From NCBI GenBank assembly GCA_963711035.1, contig CAVQCN010000001.1, forward strand, positions 620,001 to 684,000: DNA of 64,000 bases, given 5' to 3'. Source of the stretch: WHTK01 sp963711035 (lineage in GTDB: Bacteria > Chloroflexota > Dehalococcoidia > DSTF01 > WHTK01). The notes below the pieces were generated by a model. It had not been told where the DNA came from. It did not search any database and saw only the letters and a list, made by a program, of their open reading frames with translations. This document shows, one piece after another, positions 1 through 9,301 of the stretch (position 1 is its first letter; the number at the start of each line of letters is the position of its first letter). The translations under genes and the position numbers were made by a program.

Positions 1-1302
1 TACGAGGACCTGCCCTCCGAAGTCGTCGAGGCGGTGCGTATCTTTATCATCGATGACCTTGCGAGCGGATTCGCGGGAGCCAAGCAGCCCTGGACTGACA
101 TGGTTGGCGCGATGGAGCGAGAAAGCAGTGTAGGCAACTGTTCCCTCTTCGGCCGTGACTGGACGACGTCCGCCAGCGCCGCTGCCTTGATCAACGGCGT
201 CGCCATCGGCGGATTCGAGACCGACCACCCCTACACGCAGGGCAGCTGTCACCCCGGCGGCGCCGTCTTTCCGGCGGTGCTCGCCGCTGCCGAATCGTCG
301 CGGATCGATGGCCGCCAGTTCATTGCGGCTATAGCAACCGGCTACGAGGTTCTCTGTCGCATCGGGCTGGCTGCGACACGGGCCGTCGAGGACGAGCGCG
401 GCTACCACGGGCCCGCGACGAACGCTGCGCTTGGAGCCGCGTTCGGCGCAGGAAAAGCGCTCGGCCTGCCCGCGGAGACGCTGACGCAGGCAGCCGGCAT
501 CGCCGGGTCACACGGCGGTGGTCTCCTCGAGTTCTTCCGCGAGGGCGCGATGACGAAGCGCCTGCATCTCGGCCGCGGAGCGCAGATGGGTCTCGAAAGC
601 GCCCAGCTGGCGCAACGCGGTTTCACGGGGCCATCGACGGTGCTCGAAGGCGACCATGGATTCCTGCGCGTGTACTCGCCCGCGCCAAAGCCGGAGCTGC
701 TCCTGCAAGACCTTGGCGATGACTACCGGCTGCTAGGGATGACGCTGAAGGCCTACCCCTGCCACATGAGCTTCCAGGCCGTCGTTGACGCAATCCAACG
801 CTTCAAAGAGACGCAACCAATCGATCCCGCGCTGGTCGACGCCGTCTCGATAACCAGCGCTAGCCGCATGGCGGAATCGCGCTTCCAGGACCATGCACCG
901 ACTAGCCTCATGGGAGCTCAATACAGCCTTCCCTGGTCGACGGCGCACGCGCTCTGCCGAGACGCTATGGACCCGGCATCCTGGAACGAGGCTACATTGG
1001 CTGACGCGCAAATCCGCGCTATCGCCGCGGGAGTCGACGTGCGCGAGACATCCCCGTCGACAGCAGGAGCCGCGGCCGAAATCGAGCTGACGATGGCAGG
1101 CCAGCGCCATCTGATCGTGGCGACCGATTGGAAGGGTGCGCCAACCAGGCCATACAGTTTCGACGGCATCGCCGAAAAGCTAGCTCGTTACGCGAAAGGC
1201 TCCGTCTCCGAAACACAGGTCGAAGAACTGGTCGACCTTGTGGGTCAGCTCGAATCGGAACCTGACATTTCGTTGGTTGGCCGGCTGATTCGTAGCCGGT
1301 GA
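1..1302 (+). CDS. MmgE/PrpD family protein (5' partial)
   Basis: Member of the MmgE/PrpD (2-methylcitrate dehydratase/cis-aconitate decarboxylase-like) family. The frame is open to the window edge: the first visible residues, YEDLPSEVVEAVRIFIIDD, match the usual N-terminal helix of the family, so the start codon lies upstream and 433 residues are visible. The family-typical segment around the DHPYTQGSCHPGG stretch (about residue 75 of the visible part) is intact. Family members act on propionate-derived tricarboxylates or related acids, but the exact substrate cannot be read from the sequence. The stop is followed directly by a decayed recombinase, so this may be the last gene of its operon. 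Confidence 0.85.
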   Translation, partial: YEDLPSEVVEAVRIFIIDDLASGFAGAKQPWTDMVGAMERESSVGNCSLFGRDWTTSASAAALINGVAIGGFETDHPYTQGSCHPGGAVFPAVLAAAESSRIDGRQFIAAIATGYEVLCRIGLAATRAVEDERGYHGPATNAALGAAFGAGKALGLPAETLTQAAGIAGSHGGGLLEFFREGAMTKRLHLGRGAQMGLESAQLAQRGFTGPSTVLEGDHGFLRVYSPAPKPELLLQDLGDDYRLLGMTLKAYPCHMSFQAVVDAIQRFKETQPIDPALVDAVSITSASRMAESRFQDHAPTSLMGAQYSLPWSTAHALCRDAMDPASWNEATLADAQIRAIAAGVDVRETSPSTAGAAAEIELTMAGQRHLIVATDWKGAPTRPYSFDGIAEKLARYAKGSVSETQVEELVDLVGQLESEPDISLVGRLIRSR

Positions 1303-1429
1303 TGTGGCTCCCATCCTCAAACGGCACTGGAGACCGCCGGTCCGAGGGCTTCTGCCTGCACGATGTGTAAATCGTAATGGCCGCCTGCCAACGCCAGATT
1401 CGGAAGCGCCGAGCGACTCGAAGCCCGAG

Positions 1430-1740
1430 GCGTACGGGCGTGGCCTCTCCGGTAAGGAACCGTCTTCGATCACTATCGGCGCAAGGCTTGCCTGCGTCAG
1501 TTCCTTCTACCGCTCCCTCATAAGAATGAAGGTGCTCGCCTCCAATCCCTGTGAGGCGCTCGAGCGGCCCCGCGTCGTGCCCGGTTCGCCGCGCGGCCTC
1601 AATAGCGAGCCGATCCAGCGGCTGCTCAGCGCCATCCCGAAGACACCGGATGGGCTGCGTGCCGGGCCATCATCCTCACGCTAGTGTTATCACAAGGATC
1701 CGGACGTTAGACGCGAGGTTCCTCGGGCAACGGGCTCCTA
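1430..1740 (+). pseudogene. Tyrosine recombinase/integrase remnant
   Basis: The translated stretch from about 1470 resembles the core-binding (SAM-like) domain of tyrosine recombinases: RLACVSSFYRSLIR, then NPCEALERPR and a segment ending DGLRA. At about 1660 the frame breaks. One base lower, the expected RAIILTLVL start of the catalytic domain continues and soon meets a stop. The pattern fits one missing base in a GLRDRAIIL motif. The catalytic Arg/His/Tyr part is absent, so this is a dead fragment. It may mark an old integration next to the MmgE/PrpD gene. Confidence 0.65.
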
Positions 1741-2991
1741 GTCGATGATCGATGAATAGACTGCCTGGCGTAGCTCCCGGCGAATCGGGTAGGACGACGA
1801 AGGCTTGAGCTGCGTAAGGAAGACCATGATCAGCCCATCCTCACCGGGCGACACGAAGAACGCCGTCGATGCTGCGCCGCCCCAGTAGTACTCGCCCGGC
1901 GTACCGATGATCTGTGCAACCGTGGGATCAAGCAGCACGGCGAACCCCAGGCCGAAGCCGATGCCGGTTCGCGCCGACTCGCTTGGCCCGCCGCCGTTCA
2001 TCGCCGCCAGGTCTTTGCCGTCCGGCAAATGGTTCATGGTCATGAGGCGCAGCGTCCGAGGACCGATGATGCGCTGGCCATCCAGCTCGCCGTTGTTTGC
2101 CAGCATCTTGCAGAAACGCATGTAGTCCGCTGCCGTGGACATGAGGCCGCCCGAGCCCGAGAAATACGTTGCCGGCTGCAGCAGACCGCTCGTGACCGGA
2201 GCATCGCTTAGCACGTAGTTGGGCTGGTTCGGTTCGAGGCTGTACTCAGCCGTAAATCGATCGAGCTTCTCACTCGGGACCCAGAAGTCGGTGTCGACCA
2301 TGTCGAGCGGATTGAGAATGCGCTCTTTGACGAAGCGGTCAAACGGTTGGCCGCTCAGCACCTCGCACAGGTAGCCGACAACGTCGGTGGAGATGCCGTA
2401 GTTCCACTCCGAGCCGGGATCGCAGTGCAGCGGCATCCTGCCGACCTTCGCGATCATGTCGGCCAGGGTTCCGCCTGCTCCTGCTGCTCGCAACGCGCGC
2501 AGTCCGGCCCGCTGATAGAGCTGCCCGACCGGCAATTCGACGCCGTAGTTCTGCAGTAGCCCAGAGGTGTGCATCAGGACATCGCGAACTGTCATCTCCC
2601 GCACTGGCGGGCGAGTCTGGTACGAATCCGCTGCACCGCTGTCGAAGACCTGCAGGTCCGCGAACTCCGGAACGTATTTCGACACAGGATCGTCGAGTTG
2701 GAACATCGCCTCTTCGTATAGCGTCATCAGGGCAACGCTGGCGATCGGCTTGGTCATCGAGTACATGCGGAAGATGGCGTCTGGACGCATTTCCTTGTTG
2801 GCCTCGTCGTCCATGCGGCCATAGGTCTCGAAGTGCACCACGGCACCGCGTCTGGCTACCATGGTGATAGCCCCAGCGATACGTCTCTGATCGACGTAGC
2901 GATCAACGAGGCGGGAGACATTCGCCAACCCCTGCGATGAAAGACCCACGTCCTCGGGAGAAGCTTCGACGAGATCGAGGTGGCTCAACAT
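1738..2991 (-). CDS. Serine hydrolase, beta-lactamase/family VIII esterase-like
   Basis: A 417-residue serine hydrolase of the class C beta-lactamase/penicillin-binding-protein fold. Visible motifs are the SxxK nucleophile motif (SMTK near residue 82), the HTSG segment near residue 142, a Tyr motif in WNYGIS near residue 195 and a C-terminal WGGAA segment typical of EstB-like family VIII esterases. Start chosen at 2991 because GGAAGGAG lies about 8 bases upstream; an in-frame ATG 33 bases further up lacks a comparable site. No signal peptide is seen, so it is probably cytoplasmic. Esterase activity is more likely than antibiotic resistance, but the substrate is unknown. Confidence 0.85.
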   Translation of the reverse strand: MLSHLDLVEASPEDVGLSSQGLANVSRLVDRYVDQRRIAGAITMVARRGAVVHFETYGRMDDEANKEMRPDAIFRMYSMTKPIASVALMTLYEEAMFQLDDPVSKYVPEFADLQVFDSGAADSYQTRPPVREMTVRDVLMHTSGLLQNYGVELPVGQLYQRAGLRALRAAGAGGTLADMIAKVGRMPLHCDPGSEWNYGISTDVVGYLCEVLSGQPFDRFVKERILNPLDMVDTDFWVPSEKLDRFTAEYSLEPNQPNYVLSDAPVTSGLLQPATYFSGSGGLMSTAADYMRFCKMLANNGELDGQRIIGPRTLRLMTMNHLPDGKDLAAMNGGGPSESARTGIGFGLGFAVLLDPTVAQIIGTPGEYYWGGAASTAFFVSPGEDGLIMVFLTQLKPSSSYPIRRELRQAVYSSIID

Positions 2992-3262
2992 CTTGCGGTT
3001 CTCCTTCCACACACCTTGACGCACCCAGTTTACTCGCCGGGCGAACGTCCTTCACGAGCCGCAGAGCAATCGAGCCAAGCTGACAGCGAAATCGAGGCGG
3101 AGGCCCTTGAACTTGACGACGAGATGAGCCGGCTGATCGGCGCCACGTTAATAATGATGTCGACTGACACGATGGCTGAATCGGAGGTCACCGAGGAGAA
3201 GTGCATCTGACCTATTCTTATGGCGACGGACATGACCCGCGTCGCACCGGGTGAGCGAGCCT

Positions 3263-3796
3263 TTAGCTACTCCACGAGGGACTGATGACCACGTTGGCGA
3301 AGTCCTCTTTGAACCAGTCGCGCAAAGACTTCTCGCCCACCTGACCGACGTATTCAATCAATACGCCCCCGGTCGGGTTGACGAATGTCACCATTCCAAA
3401 CTGCTCGAAGTCCTCCGGAGTGACATTCGCTGCAGGAATAAATACTGCCGTAGCTTTCCCTTCGGCATCAGCCGTTAGGGATACCAATTCCGCACCCGTA
3501 TCAATGGCTGTTCTAACTGAAGATGGCATATCGGGAGTCCAAAACCCGATGTGATTGACACCTTCGCCATGTTGTTCGAAGAACTGGTGAATATGGGAGT
3601 CACCTGGCCCAGTTACCTGGAAAAGCTCGAAGGTTTGGCCACCACCCCTGCCGTACGCCATCTCAAGACCGTTAAATCGACCCATCCGCCGGTGCCAGCG
3701 TCCGACACCCAGCATGGCGGCATATTGCCGCATGGTCTCGTCCAGATCTCGCACGACAATGCCGAGATGAAAAGCTTGAAGTTCGGGAATGGACAC
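3263..3796 (-). CDS. VOC (glyoxalase/bleomycin-resistance) family protein
   Basis: A 177-residue vicinal-oxygen-chelate protein. It opens with LQAFHLGIVVRDLDETM, where His is the usual first metal ligand, and the second half contains GVNHIGFWTPD, giving a typical pair of beta-alpha-beta modules with acidic residues near the end (LIEYVG). The GTG start at 3796 is preferred because GGAGGGAG precedes it; the longer open frame upstream has no family similarity. It is monocistronic between the serine hydrolase and the flavin monooxygenase, all on the minus strand. Methylmalonyl-CoA epimerase-like or dioxygenase-like roles are both possible. Confidence 0.8.
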   Translation of the reverse strand: MSIPELQAFHLGIVVRDLDETMRQYAAMLGVGRWHRRMGRFNGLEMAYGRGGGQTFELFQVTGPGDSHIHQFFEQHGEGVNHIGFWTPDMPSSVRTAIDTGAELVSLTADAEGKATAVFIPAANVTPEDFEQFGMVTFVNPTGGVLIEYVGQVGEKSLRDWFKEDFANVVISPSWSS

Positions 3797-3959
3797 TGCT
3801 CCCTCCAATCGGTTTTCCGGGCAGGTTATGGGAGCCCTAATCTTAGTCCGGCTGTCTAGCGCCATCCACACGATGAGCGCCTCGTGTGGCATGATGGCCG
3901 GCCTCATCGACGGCGACGCCCGCTGCGGCGAACGTCGCCGGCTTGACCCAGGCTCAGTC

Positions 3960-5171
3960 CTAGACGAGACCGGTGCCAGACCAGCGGGCGCCGGGCGGCG
4001 CCAGGCCGAGCAGCACGGTGCTGGCGTGCCGTGCCACCTGGTCGTTGATCACGACGTGCTGGGTGGCGGCATGCATGTCGCGGACAGCGCGCTGGAGGGG
4101 GCTGGTGCGGAGGGAGTCGCCGCCGCCGGCGCGGTAGGCGAAGTTGATTACCTCGCTGCCGACCTCGTGGACGTGGCGCGTGACGAGCGAGAGCAGCGCC
4201 CACTGCCGGAGTGCGAGCGGGTCGCCCGCCTGCAGAGTGTCCCAGGTGCTGCTCCAGGTCTCCATCACGTAGGCGCGGGCGGCGCCGAGCTGCGCCTCGG
4301 CGAGGGCGTGGCGCTCCTGGAAGCTCGGCTCCTCGGCGAGGATTGTGCCGGTGCGCAGCCTTTTCGTCGGCGCCAGCGCGGCAATCTCGTCGAGCGCGTG
4401 GCGGGCGGTACCGAGGACGAAGGAGGTGTGGCAGAGCTGCGCGAGGCCGGAGATGCCGAGGCGGTAGAGGACGCCGCCCCGCCGTGGCTCCTTCACGTCG
4501 AAGCGGTGGGTGAACTCCTGGGGGACAAAGGTGTCCTCGATCTTGTAGTCGAAGCTGCCGGTCGCGCGCAGACCGAGCACGTCCCAGTTGCCGGCGACCT
4601 CGACATTGCTCATCGGCACGATCGAGATCAGCGACAGTGGCTGGCCGTCCGGGTCGCGGCGGGGCTCGCCGTTCTCGATCGCCGTGAAGCCGCTGTGCGC
4701 CCAGGAGGCGTGCGCGATAGCCGAGCCATAGCTCCAGTGGCCACTCAGCCGGTAGCCGCCCGGCTCGACGACGCCGCGGCCGCGCGGCGCGCCCTGGCCG
4801 GCGATCACCGGGTCGTCACCGCCGCCGAAGATCTGGGCGACGGCGCTGTCAGCGAGGTACGCCGCCGCAGAGCCGATCGCGACGTCGGCCGCCATCAGGC
4901 TCCAGCCGGCGGCCCCGTCACCCCGGCTGACTGCCTCGAGCACACGGATCGAGGTCAGCGGGTCCGCCTCGGCGCCACCGAGTGGACGCGGCAGCCACAT
5001 CCGGAACAGCCCGGCCTCGCGCATCGCCGCGACGGTACGGTCGGTGAGATAGCTCTGCGCCTCTGCCTCTGCCGCGTCCTCGGAAGCGATCGCGGCGACC
5101 TTCGCCGCAGCCGCCACGAGGTTGGTGGCAGCCCCGTCGGCGGCTGGCCCTACGGTGCGTGGCTCGTTCAT
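3960..5171 (-). CDS. Acyl-CoA dehydrogenase-fold flavin monooxygenase
   Basis: A 403-residue protein of the acyl-CoA dehydrogenase fold. It matches the class D flavin monooxygenase/hydroxylase branch (HpaB/HsaA/DszC-like), which takes reduced flavin from a separate reductase. Supporting segments: AGLFRMWLPRPLGG near residue 54, GYRLSGHWSYGSAI near 140 (middle beta domain) and WDVLGLRATGSFDYKIED near 200. The catalytic Glu of true acyl-CoA dehydrogenases is not evident. A strong GGGGAGGGG site precedes the ATG. A flavin-reductase-like gene occurs far away at 58877-59452. The substrate, probably a small aromatic or sulfur compound, cannot be inferred. Confidence 0.8.
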   Translation of the reverse strand: MNEPRTVGPAADGAATNLVAAAAKVAAIASEDAAEAEAQSYLTDRTVAAMREAGLFRMWLPRPLGGAEADPLTSIRVLEAVSRGDGAAGWSLMAADVAIGSAAAYLADSAVAQIFGGGDDPVIAGQGAPRGRGVVEPGGYRLSGHWSYGSAIAHASWAHSGFTAIENGEPRRDPDGQPLSLISIVPMSNVEVAGNWDVLGLRATGSFDYKIEDTFVPQEFTHRFDVKEPRRGGVLYRLGISGLAQLCHTSFVLGTARHALDEIAALAPTKRLRTGTILAEEPSFQERHALAEAQLGAARAYVMETWSSTWDTLQAGDPLALRQWALLSLVTRHVHEVGSEVINFAYRAGGGDSLRTSPLQRAVRDMHAATQHVVINDQVARHASTVLLGLAPPGARWSGTGLV

Positions 5172-5212
5172 CGATGGCCCCTCCCCGTCCCAGGCGTCAT
5201 TAGACGCGCGCT

Positions 5213-5590
5213 ACTCGTATCTTACGCGATGCTTCGCGAAGGTCTGGGCCAAGGACGCAAGGGAACGAAGAGGTGTTGCGCGCCAGCCGGTGACGCCGAC
5301 CTTAAGCGTGCTGGCGCCCTGCTGAGCAAACCAGGTGACGCCCTCCCGGACGAGTCGTAGACCAGACAGTAGGAGCCGGCGCTGGCGGGCGTCTTGACCT
5401 GAGCAGAGAGGTTAGTGACCGATGCGCCGTTGGCGACGTCGCCGGGGAGGGCGGTGCGCTGACCGTCCCAGACGGCGGCGGTGGAGCCGGGGCAGGCGCC
5501 GTTGAGCCAGTGGCAGGCGAGGTGGACGAGATTACCGCAGCCGCCGGGCCGGGTGAGGGAAACCAGTGTTGGTGAAGTCGAGGTAATCCC
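5213..5590 (-). pseudogene. Ig-like (NBR1-type) domain remnant
   Basis: Fragments of an extracellular beta-sandwich domain are readable on the minus strand: a TNTG element, then VHLACHWLNG, WDGQRTALPGDVA and GSYCLVYD in one frame. At about 5343 the frame breaks and the expected continuation VREGVTWFAQQGASTLKVGV lies in another frame before a stop. The order matches an Ig-like domain that I associate with Chloroflexota surface proteins and glycosyltransferases. One missing base would restore YDLVREGVTWF. No start codon or N-terminal domain is left. This is probably the decayed 3' end of a surface protein. Confidence 0.55.
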
Positions 5591-5734
5591 AGGCCGACAC
5601 GATGAACTCACCGTGATTCACACGAGCCCTTTGTTGTGATCGCTCTCCTCCTGTGCTATTCCTAGCGTCTGTTTGCGGGTGAACAGCAGACTTGTCACCC
5701 CTAGGTCGCAAGATGGCGAACGAGGAGGAGTTCC

Positions 5735-7132
5735 ATGGCTGAAGGCTTCCAGCCAATGCCACAGGAAGACGCCGATGACTACGTGAGACGTGGTCTGGAC
5801 CATCTCTGGATCCACAACACGAACTACCAGGACTTGGCCAAGCCCGGCGGAATGCTCGTACTCGCGGAGGGGTCAGGCATCCGGCTGACCGACGTGAACG
5901 GCAAGAGCTATATCGACGGGATGTCGGGGCTTTGGGTCGTCAACGTTGGTCACGGACGTAAGGAGTTGGCGAAGGTCGCGGCAGAGCAGATGTCTCATCT
6001 GGCCTACGTCAACACCTTTGCGTACACGACTCCGCCTGCCATCGATCTCGCCACGAAGCTAGCCGAGATAACGCCCGAAGGCATCGACCGTTTCTTCTTC
6101 GTCAACTCCGGCTCCGAAGCCGTGGAGACCGCGATCAAGATGGCGCAGCAGTGGCACTTCATCAACGGCGACAAGAAACGGACGAAGATCATTGCCCGTC
6201 GCGGCTCTTACCATGGTCAAACCCAGATGGCCATGAGCGTAAACGGTTCCGCAGGCGCCAACCGGGTGCCGTTCGAGCCGCTGTCACCGAATGCTCGCTT
6301 CATCCCAGGAATCAACTGCTACCACTGCCCGTACGAGAAGACCTATCCCGAGTGCAACGTCTTCTGCGCCCGAACCTACGAAGACCTCATCAATTTCGAG
6401 AAGCCGGAGACAATCGCTGCCATCATCGCGGAGCCAATCTCGACGGCCCACGGCACATTCGTCCCTTACCCCGAGTATTGGCAGACCCTGCGAAGAATCT
6501 GCGACAAGTACGGCATCTTGCTGATCGTGGATGAGGTGATCAACGGCTTCGGCCGCACCGGCAAGTGGTTCGGCATCGATCACTTCAACGTGACGCCGGA
6601 CATCATGACGACCGCCAAGGGCCTATCTTCGGGATATGCTCCCATCGCCTGCACCATGACGACTCGGAAGATTGCTGACGCCTTTGCCAGTGACAAAGCC
6701 AACACCTTCTCCCACGGCATAACCTTCGGCACCCATCCGGTCTCCTGTGCTGTTGCACTTCGCAACATCCAGATTATCGAAGAAGAGGGTCTCGTCGATA
6801 ATTCGGCTCGTGTCGGTACCTACCTTCTGGACCAGTTGAAGAGTCTGCAGACCCATCATGAAGTCATCGGTGATGTCCGCGGCATCGGACTTATGGTCCA
6901 GATCGAACTCGTCAAGGATAGGGAGAAGCAAACGCCTTTCGACACGGCGGATGATCTCCGCACAAAGATTGGCGACGGTCTCAAGGACCGGGGGCTGCTG
7001 TGTCGCGCCAGCGGCCAGATCAACATCGCACCCCCACTGGTCGCGAACCGAGAAGACATTGATGAAATCGTCGACATCGTGGATGCGACGCTTACGGATT
7101 TCGAAGCAAACTTGTCGCTGGCTGACCCCTGA
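5735..7132 (+). CDS. Class III aminotransferase (PLP-dependent)
   Basis: A 465-residue omega-aminotransferase-type enzyme. The N-terminal YIDGMSGLWVVNVGHGR block, the PLP phosphate-binding region FVNSGSEAVETAIKMA near residue 120, LIVDEVINGFGRTG near residue 262 (Asp contacting the PLP ring) and the Schiff-base Lys in TTAKGLSSGYAP near residue 290 are all present. A cysteine-rich insert (CYHCPYEKTYPECNVFC) near residue 197 is characteristic of a subset of the family. GAGGAGG precedes the ATG by a good distance. It lies about 200 bases upstream of the hydantoinase pair, so amine-to-aldehyde conversion feeding amide or lactam metabolism is possible but inferred. Confidence 0.9.
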   Translation: MAEGFQPMPQEDADDYVRRGLDHLWIHNTNYQDLAKPGGMLVLAEGSGIRLTDVNGKSYIDGMSGLWVVNVGHGRKELAKVAAEQMSHLAYVNTFAYTTPPAIDLATKLAEITPEGIDRFFFVNSGSEAVETAIKMAQQWHFINGDKKRTKIIARRGSYHGQTQMAMSVNGSAGANRVPFEPLSPNARFIPGINCYHCPYEKTYPECNVFCARTYEDLINFEKPETIAAIIAEPISTAHGTFVPYPEYWQTLRRICDKYGILLIVDEVINGFGRTGKWFGIDHFNVTPDIMTTAKGLSSGYAPIACTMTTRKIADAFASDKANTFSHGITFGTHPVSCAVALRNIQIIEEEGLVDNSARVGTYLLDQLKSLQTHHEVIGDVRGIGLMVQIELVKDREKQTPFDTADDLRTKIGDGLKDRGLLCRASGQINIAPPLVANREDIDEIVDIVDATLTDFEANLSLADP

Positions 7133-7330
7133 TTTCTCAGGATCGCGCCAGGCAGCGTGTGACAATCTACATCGATTTTCGGATGCGTCCGCTTCACCTA
7201 TAGCGCGACCGGGAGCGGCGCCATCAGGCATGGCCAGGAGAGCGACCGGATGCTGTCCGCCGCATGTCCTGCTCTTGAGAGGCGTTCCGCCTGACGATTC
7301 GTCGCGTTCCTCCGGTGTAAGCTGCGCCTC

Positions 7331-9299
7331 GTGGGAACACTCGGCGTCGACGTGGGCGGCACGTTCACCGACTTCTACTACGTGCACGACGGAGTGCGAG
7401 AGCTCCGCAAGACTCCCTCCACGCCCGCGAATCCGTCGGACGCTATCCACGCGACCCTCGCCGCATCGGGCTGGCAGCCCGACGAGGTCGTGCACGGCTC
7501 GACCGTAGCGACCAATACGGTTCTCGAGCGAAAAGGAGCCCGACTGGCCCTCATCACTACGAAGGGGTTTCGCGACCTCATGGAAATCGGCCGCCAGGCG
7601 CGACCGAACATCTACGAGCTCGAGCCGCAGCGCCAACCGCCCCTTATCGAGCGCTCCCTGGTCTTCGAGGCTCTCGAACGCGTCGACGTCCACGGCGACG
7701 TCCTGACTCCCCTCGAGGACGGGGAAATCGAGCGCCTGATCGCAGAGGTCGACAAAGCCCGGCCCGATTCGGTCGCGGTCTGCTTCCTGTTTTCCTTCGT
7801 CTACCCGGAGCATGAGCGGCGCCTAGGAGCAGCCCTGCGCAGGGCCGGCTACAATGTCTCGCTCTCGCACGAAGTGCTGCCCGAGCCGCGCGAGTTCGAG
7901 CGCGCCAGCACGACGACGCTGAACGCGTACGTCGCGCCGAGGATGAGCGCTTACGTGACGGACCTCGACACCCGTCTAAAGGCGACGGGCGACACAGCAC
8001 TCTCCATCGTCCAGTCGAGCGGCGGCACGCTGGCGCCGCAGCAGGCCTCGGAGCGAGCCGCCAGCACGCTCCTCTCCGGCCCGGCAGCTGGAGTCGCCGG
8101 AGCCTTCCATCAGGCCGTGCAGGCAGGCTTCGACCACATCATCACGCTCGACATCGGCGGCACCTCCACGGACGTCTCCCTCTGCCCCGGCCGCATTCCG
8201 TTCACGACGGAGTGGACAATCTCGGACCTGCCAATGCGGCTTCCGGCCGTCGAGGTGCTCACGGTGGGCGCCGGCGGTGGCTCCATCGCGTGGGTGGACG
8301 AGGGAGGGGCGTTGCACGTGGGCCCGCAATCGGCGGGCTCGTCTCCGGGACCGGCGGCATACGGTGCCGGCGGCCCACCGACGGTGACGGACGCACATCT
8401 GGTCCTGAACCGGCTTCGCAAGGACTCGCTCCTGGGCGGCGAGTTTCCCGTCGACGTCGCCGCGGCCGAACGAGCGCTGGCCAACCTCAAGAATCGGCTC
8501 GCCGGCCGGAGCAGCAGCGGGCATCCTCGCCGTGGCCAACACGCTCGTGGCCAACGCGCTGCGCGTCGTCTCGGTCGAGCGCGGCTACGACCCGTCGGAC
8601 TTCACCCTGGTTGCTTTCGGCGGCGCCGGCCCCCTGCACGCCTGCGACGTCGCAGAAAGCATGCGCATCTCTCGCATCCTGGTGCCGCCGTTTCCCGGCG
8701 TCAATTCGGCCGTGGGCATGACGCTGGCCGAACCGATGCGGGACTACTCCCGCGCGCTGCCCGTTCGCACCCGTCCGATGGGCTCGCCCGCAGCGCGTGA
8801 AGTCACGGAGTCCGCGATACGGGAAGCCGTGGACGCGCTGTCCGTCGAGGCCCGGCACGAGCTCGGCGAGGCCGCGCTCCTGGAACCATCTGTCGACATG
8901 CGCTACGAGGGCCAGGGCTACGAACTCAACGTCCCTTTCACCGGCGACCTCGTGAGCTCCTTCCACGCCGCCCACGAGCGCAGATTCGGCCAGGCGAACA
9001 GGACACGCCCGGTCGAAGCCGTGACCGTGCGCGTTCGCGCCCGTCTGAAGCGTGACTATCCTCGGGAGCCCCTTCAGGCGCAGGCAGACACGAGCCCGGA
9101 CGCGGCCCGGACGGGTTCGCGGAAGCTCCTGCTGGACGGAGAGCGGGAGGCGCCGGTCTACGACCGCGCCAGGCTGCAGGCCGGCAACCGAATCCAGGGA
9201 CCCGCGATCATCGCGCAGTTCGACAGCACAACGCTGCTGCAGGACGGCTGGCAATGCGAGGTCGATTCCTTCGGCAATCTCGTGTTGAGCAGGAGCTGA
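7331..9299 (+). CDS. hyuA: Hydantoinase/oxoprolinase subunit A, single-base frameshift
   Basis: ATP-dependent hydantoinase/5-oxoprolinase/acetone-carboxylase beta-type subunit. It starts (GTG) with GVDVGGTFTDFYYV, the actin-like phosphate loop, has HGSTVATNTVLERKGA near residue 55 and DIGGTSTDVSLC near 275. At about 8504 the frame shifts by one extra base. Reading on in the next frame gives AGAAAGILAVANTLVANALR and then the C-terminal part ending LSRS. Removing one base yields a continuous protein of about 655 residues, close to family length. The extra base lies in a G/C-rich run. HyuB follows 2 bases after the stop, so the pair should act together. Confidence 0.85.
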
Positions 9300-9301
9300 G
9301 C

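Noticed and set aside
2992..3262. Small open frames in the gap upstream of the serine hydrolase
   Set aside because: No ribosome sites or family similarity; probably a simple intergenic region.
3789..5360. A 523-codon plus-strand open frame opposite the flavin monooxygenase
   Set aside because: Antisense to a gene with clear family motifs; composition is low-complexity and no ribosome site is present.
6623..7813. A 396-codon minus-strand open frame opposite the aminotransferase/hyuA junction
   Set aside because: It covers two genes with strong motifs and a promoter gap; no motif in its own translation.
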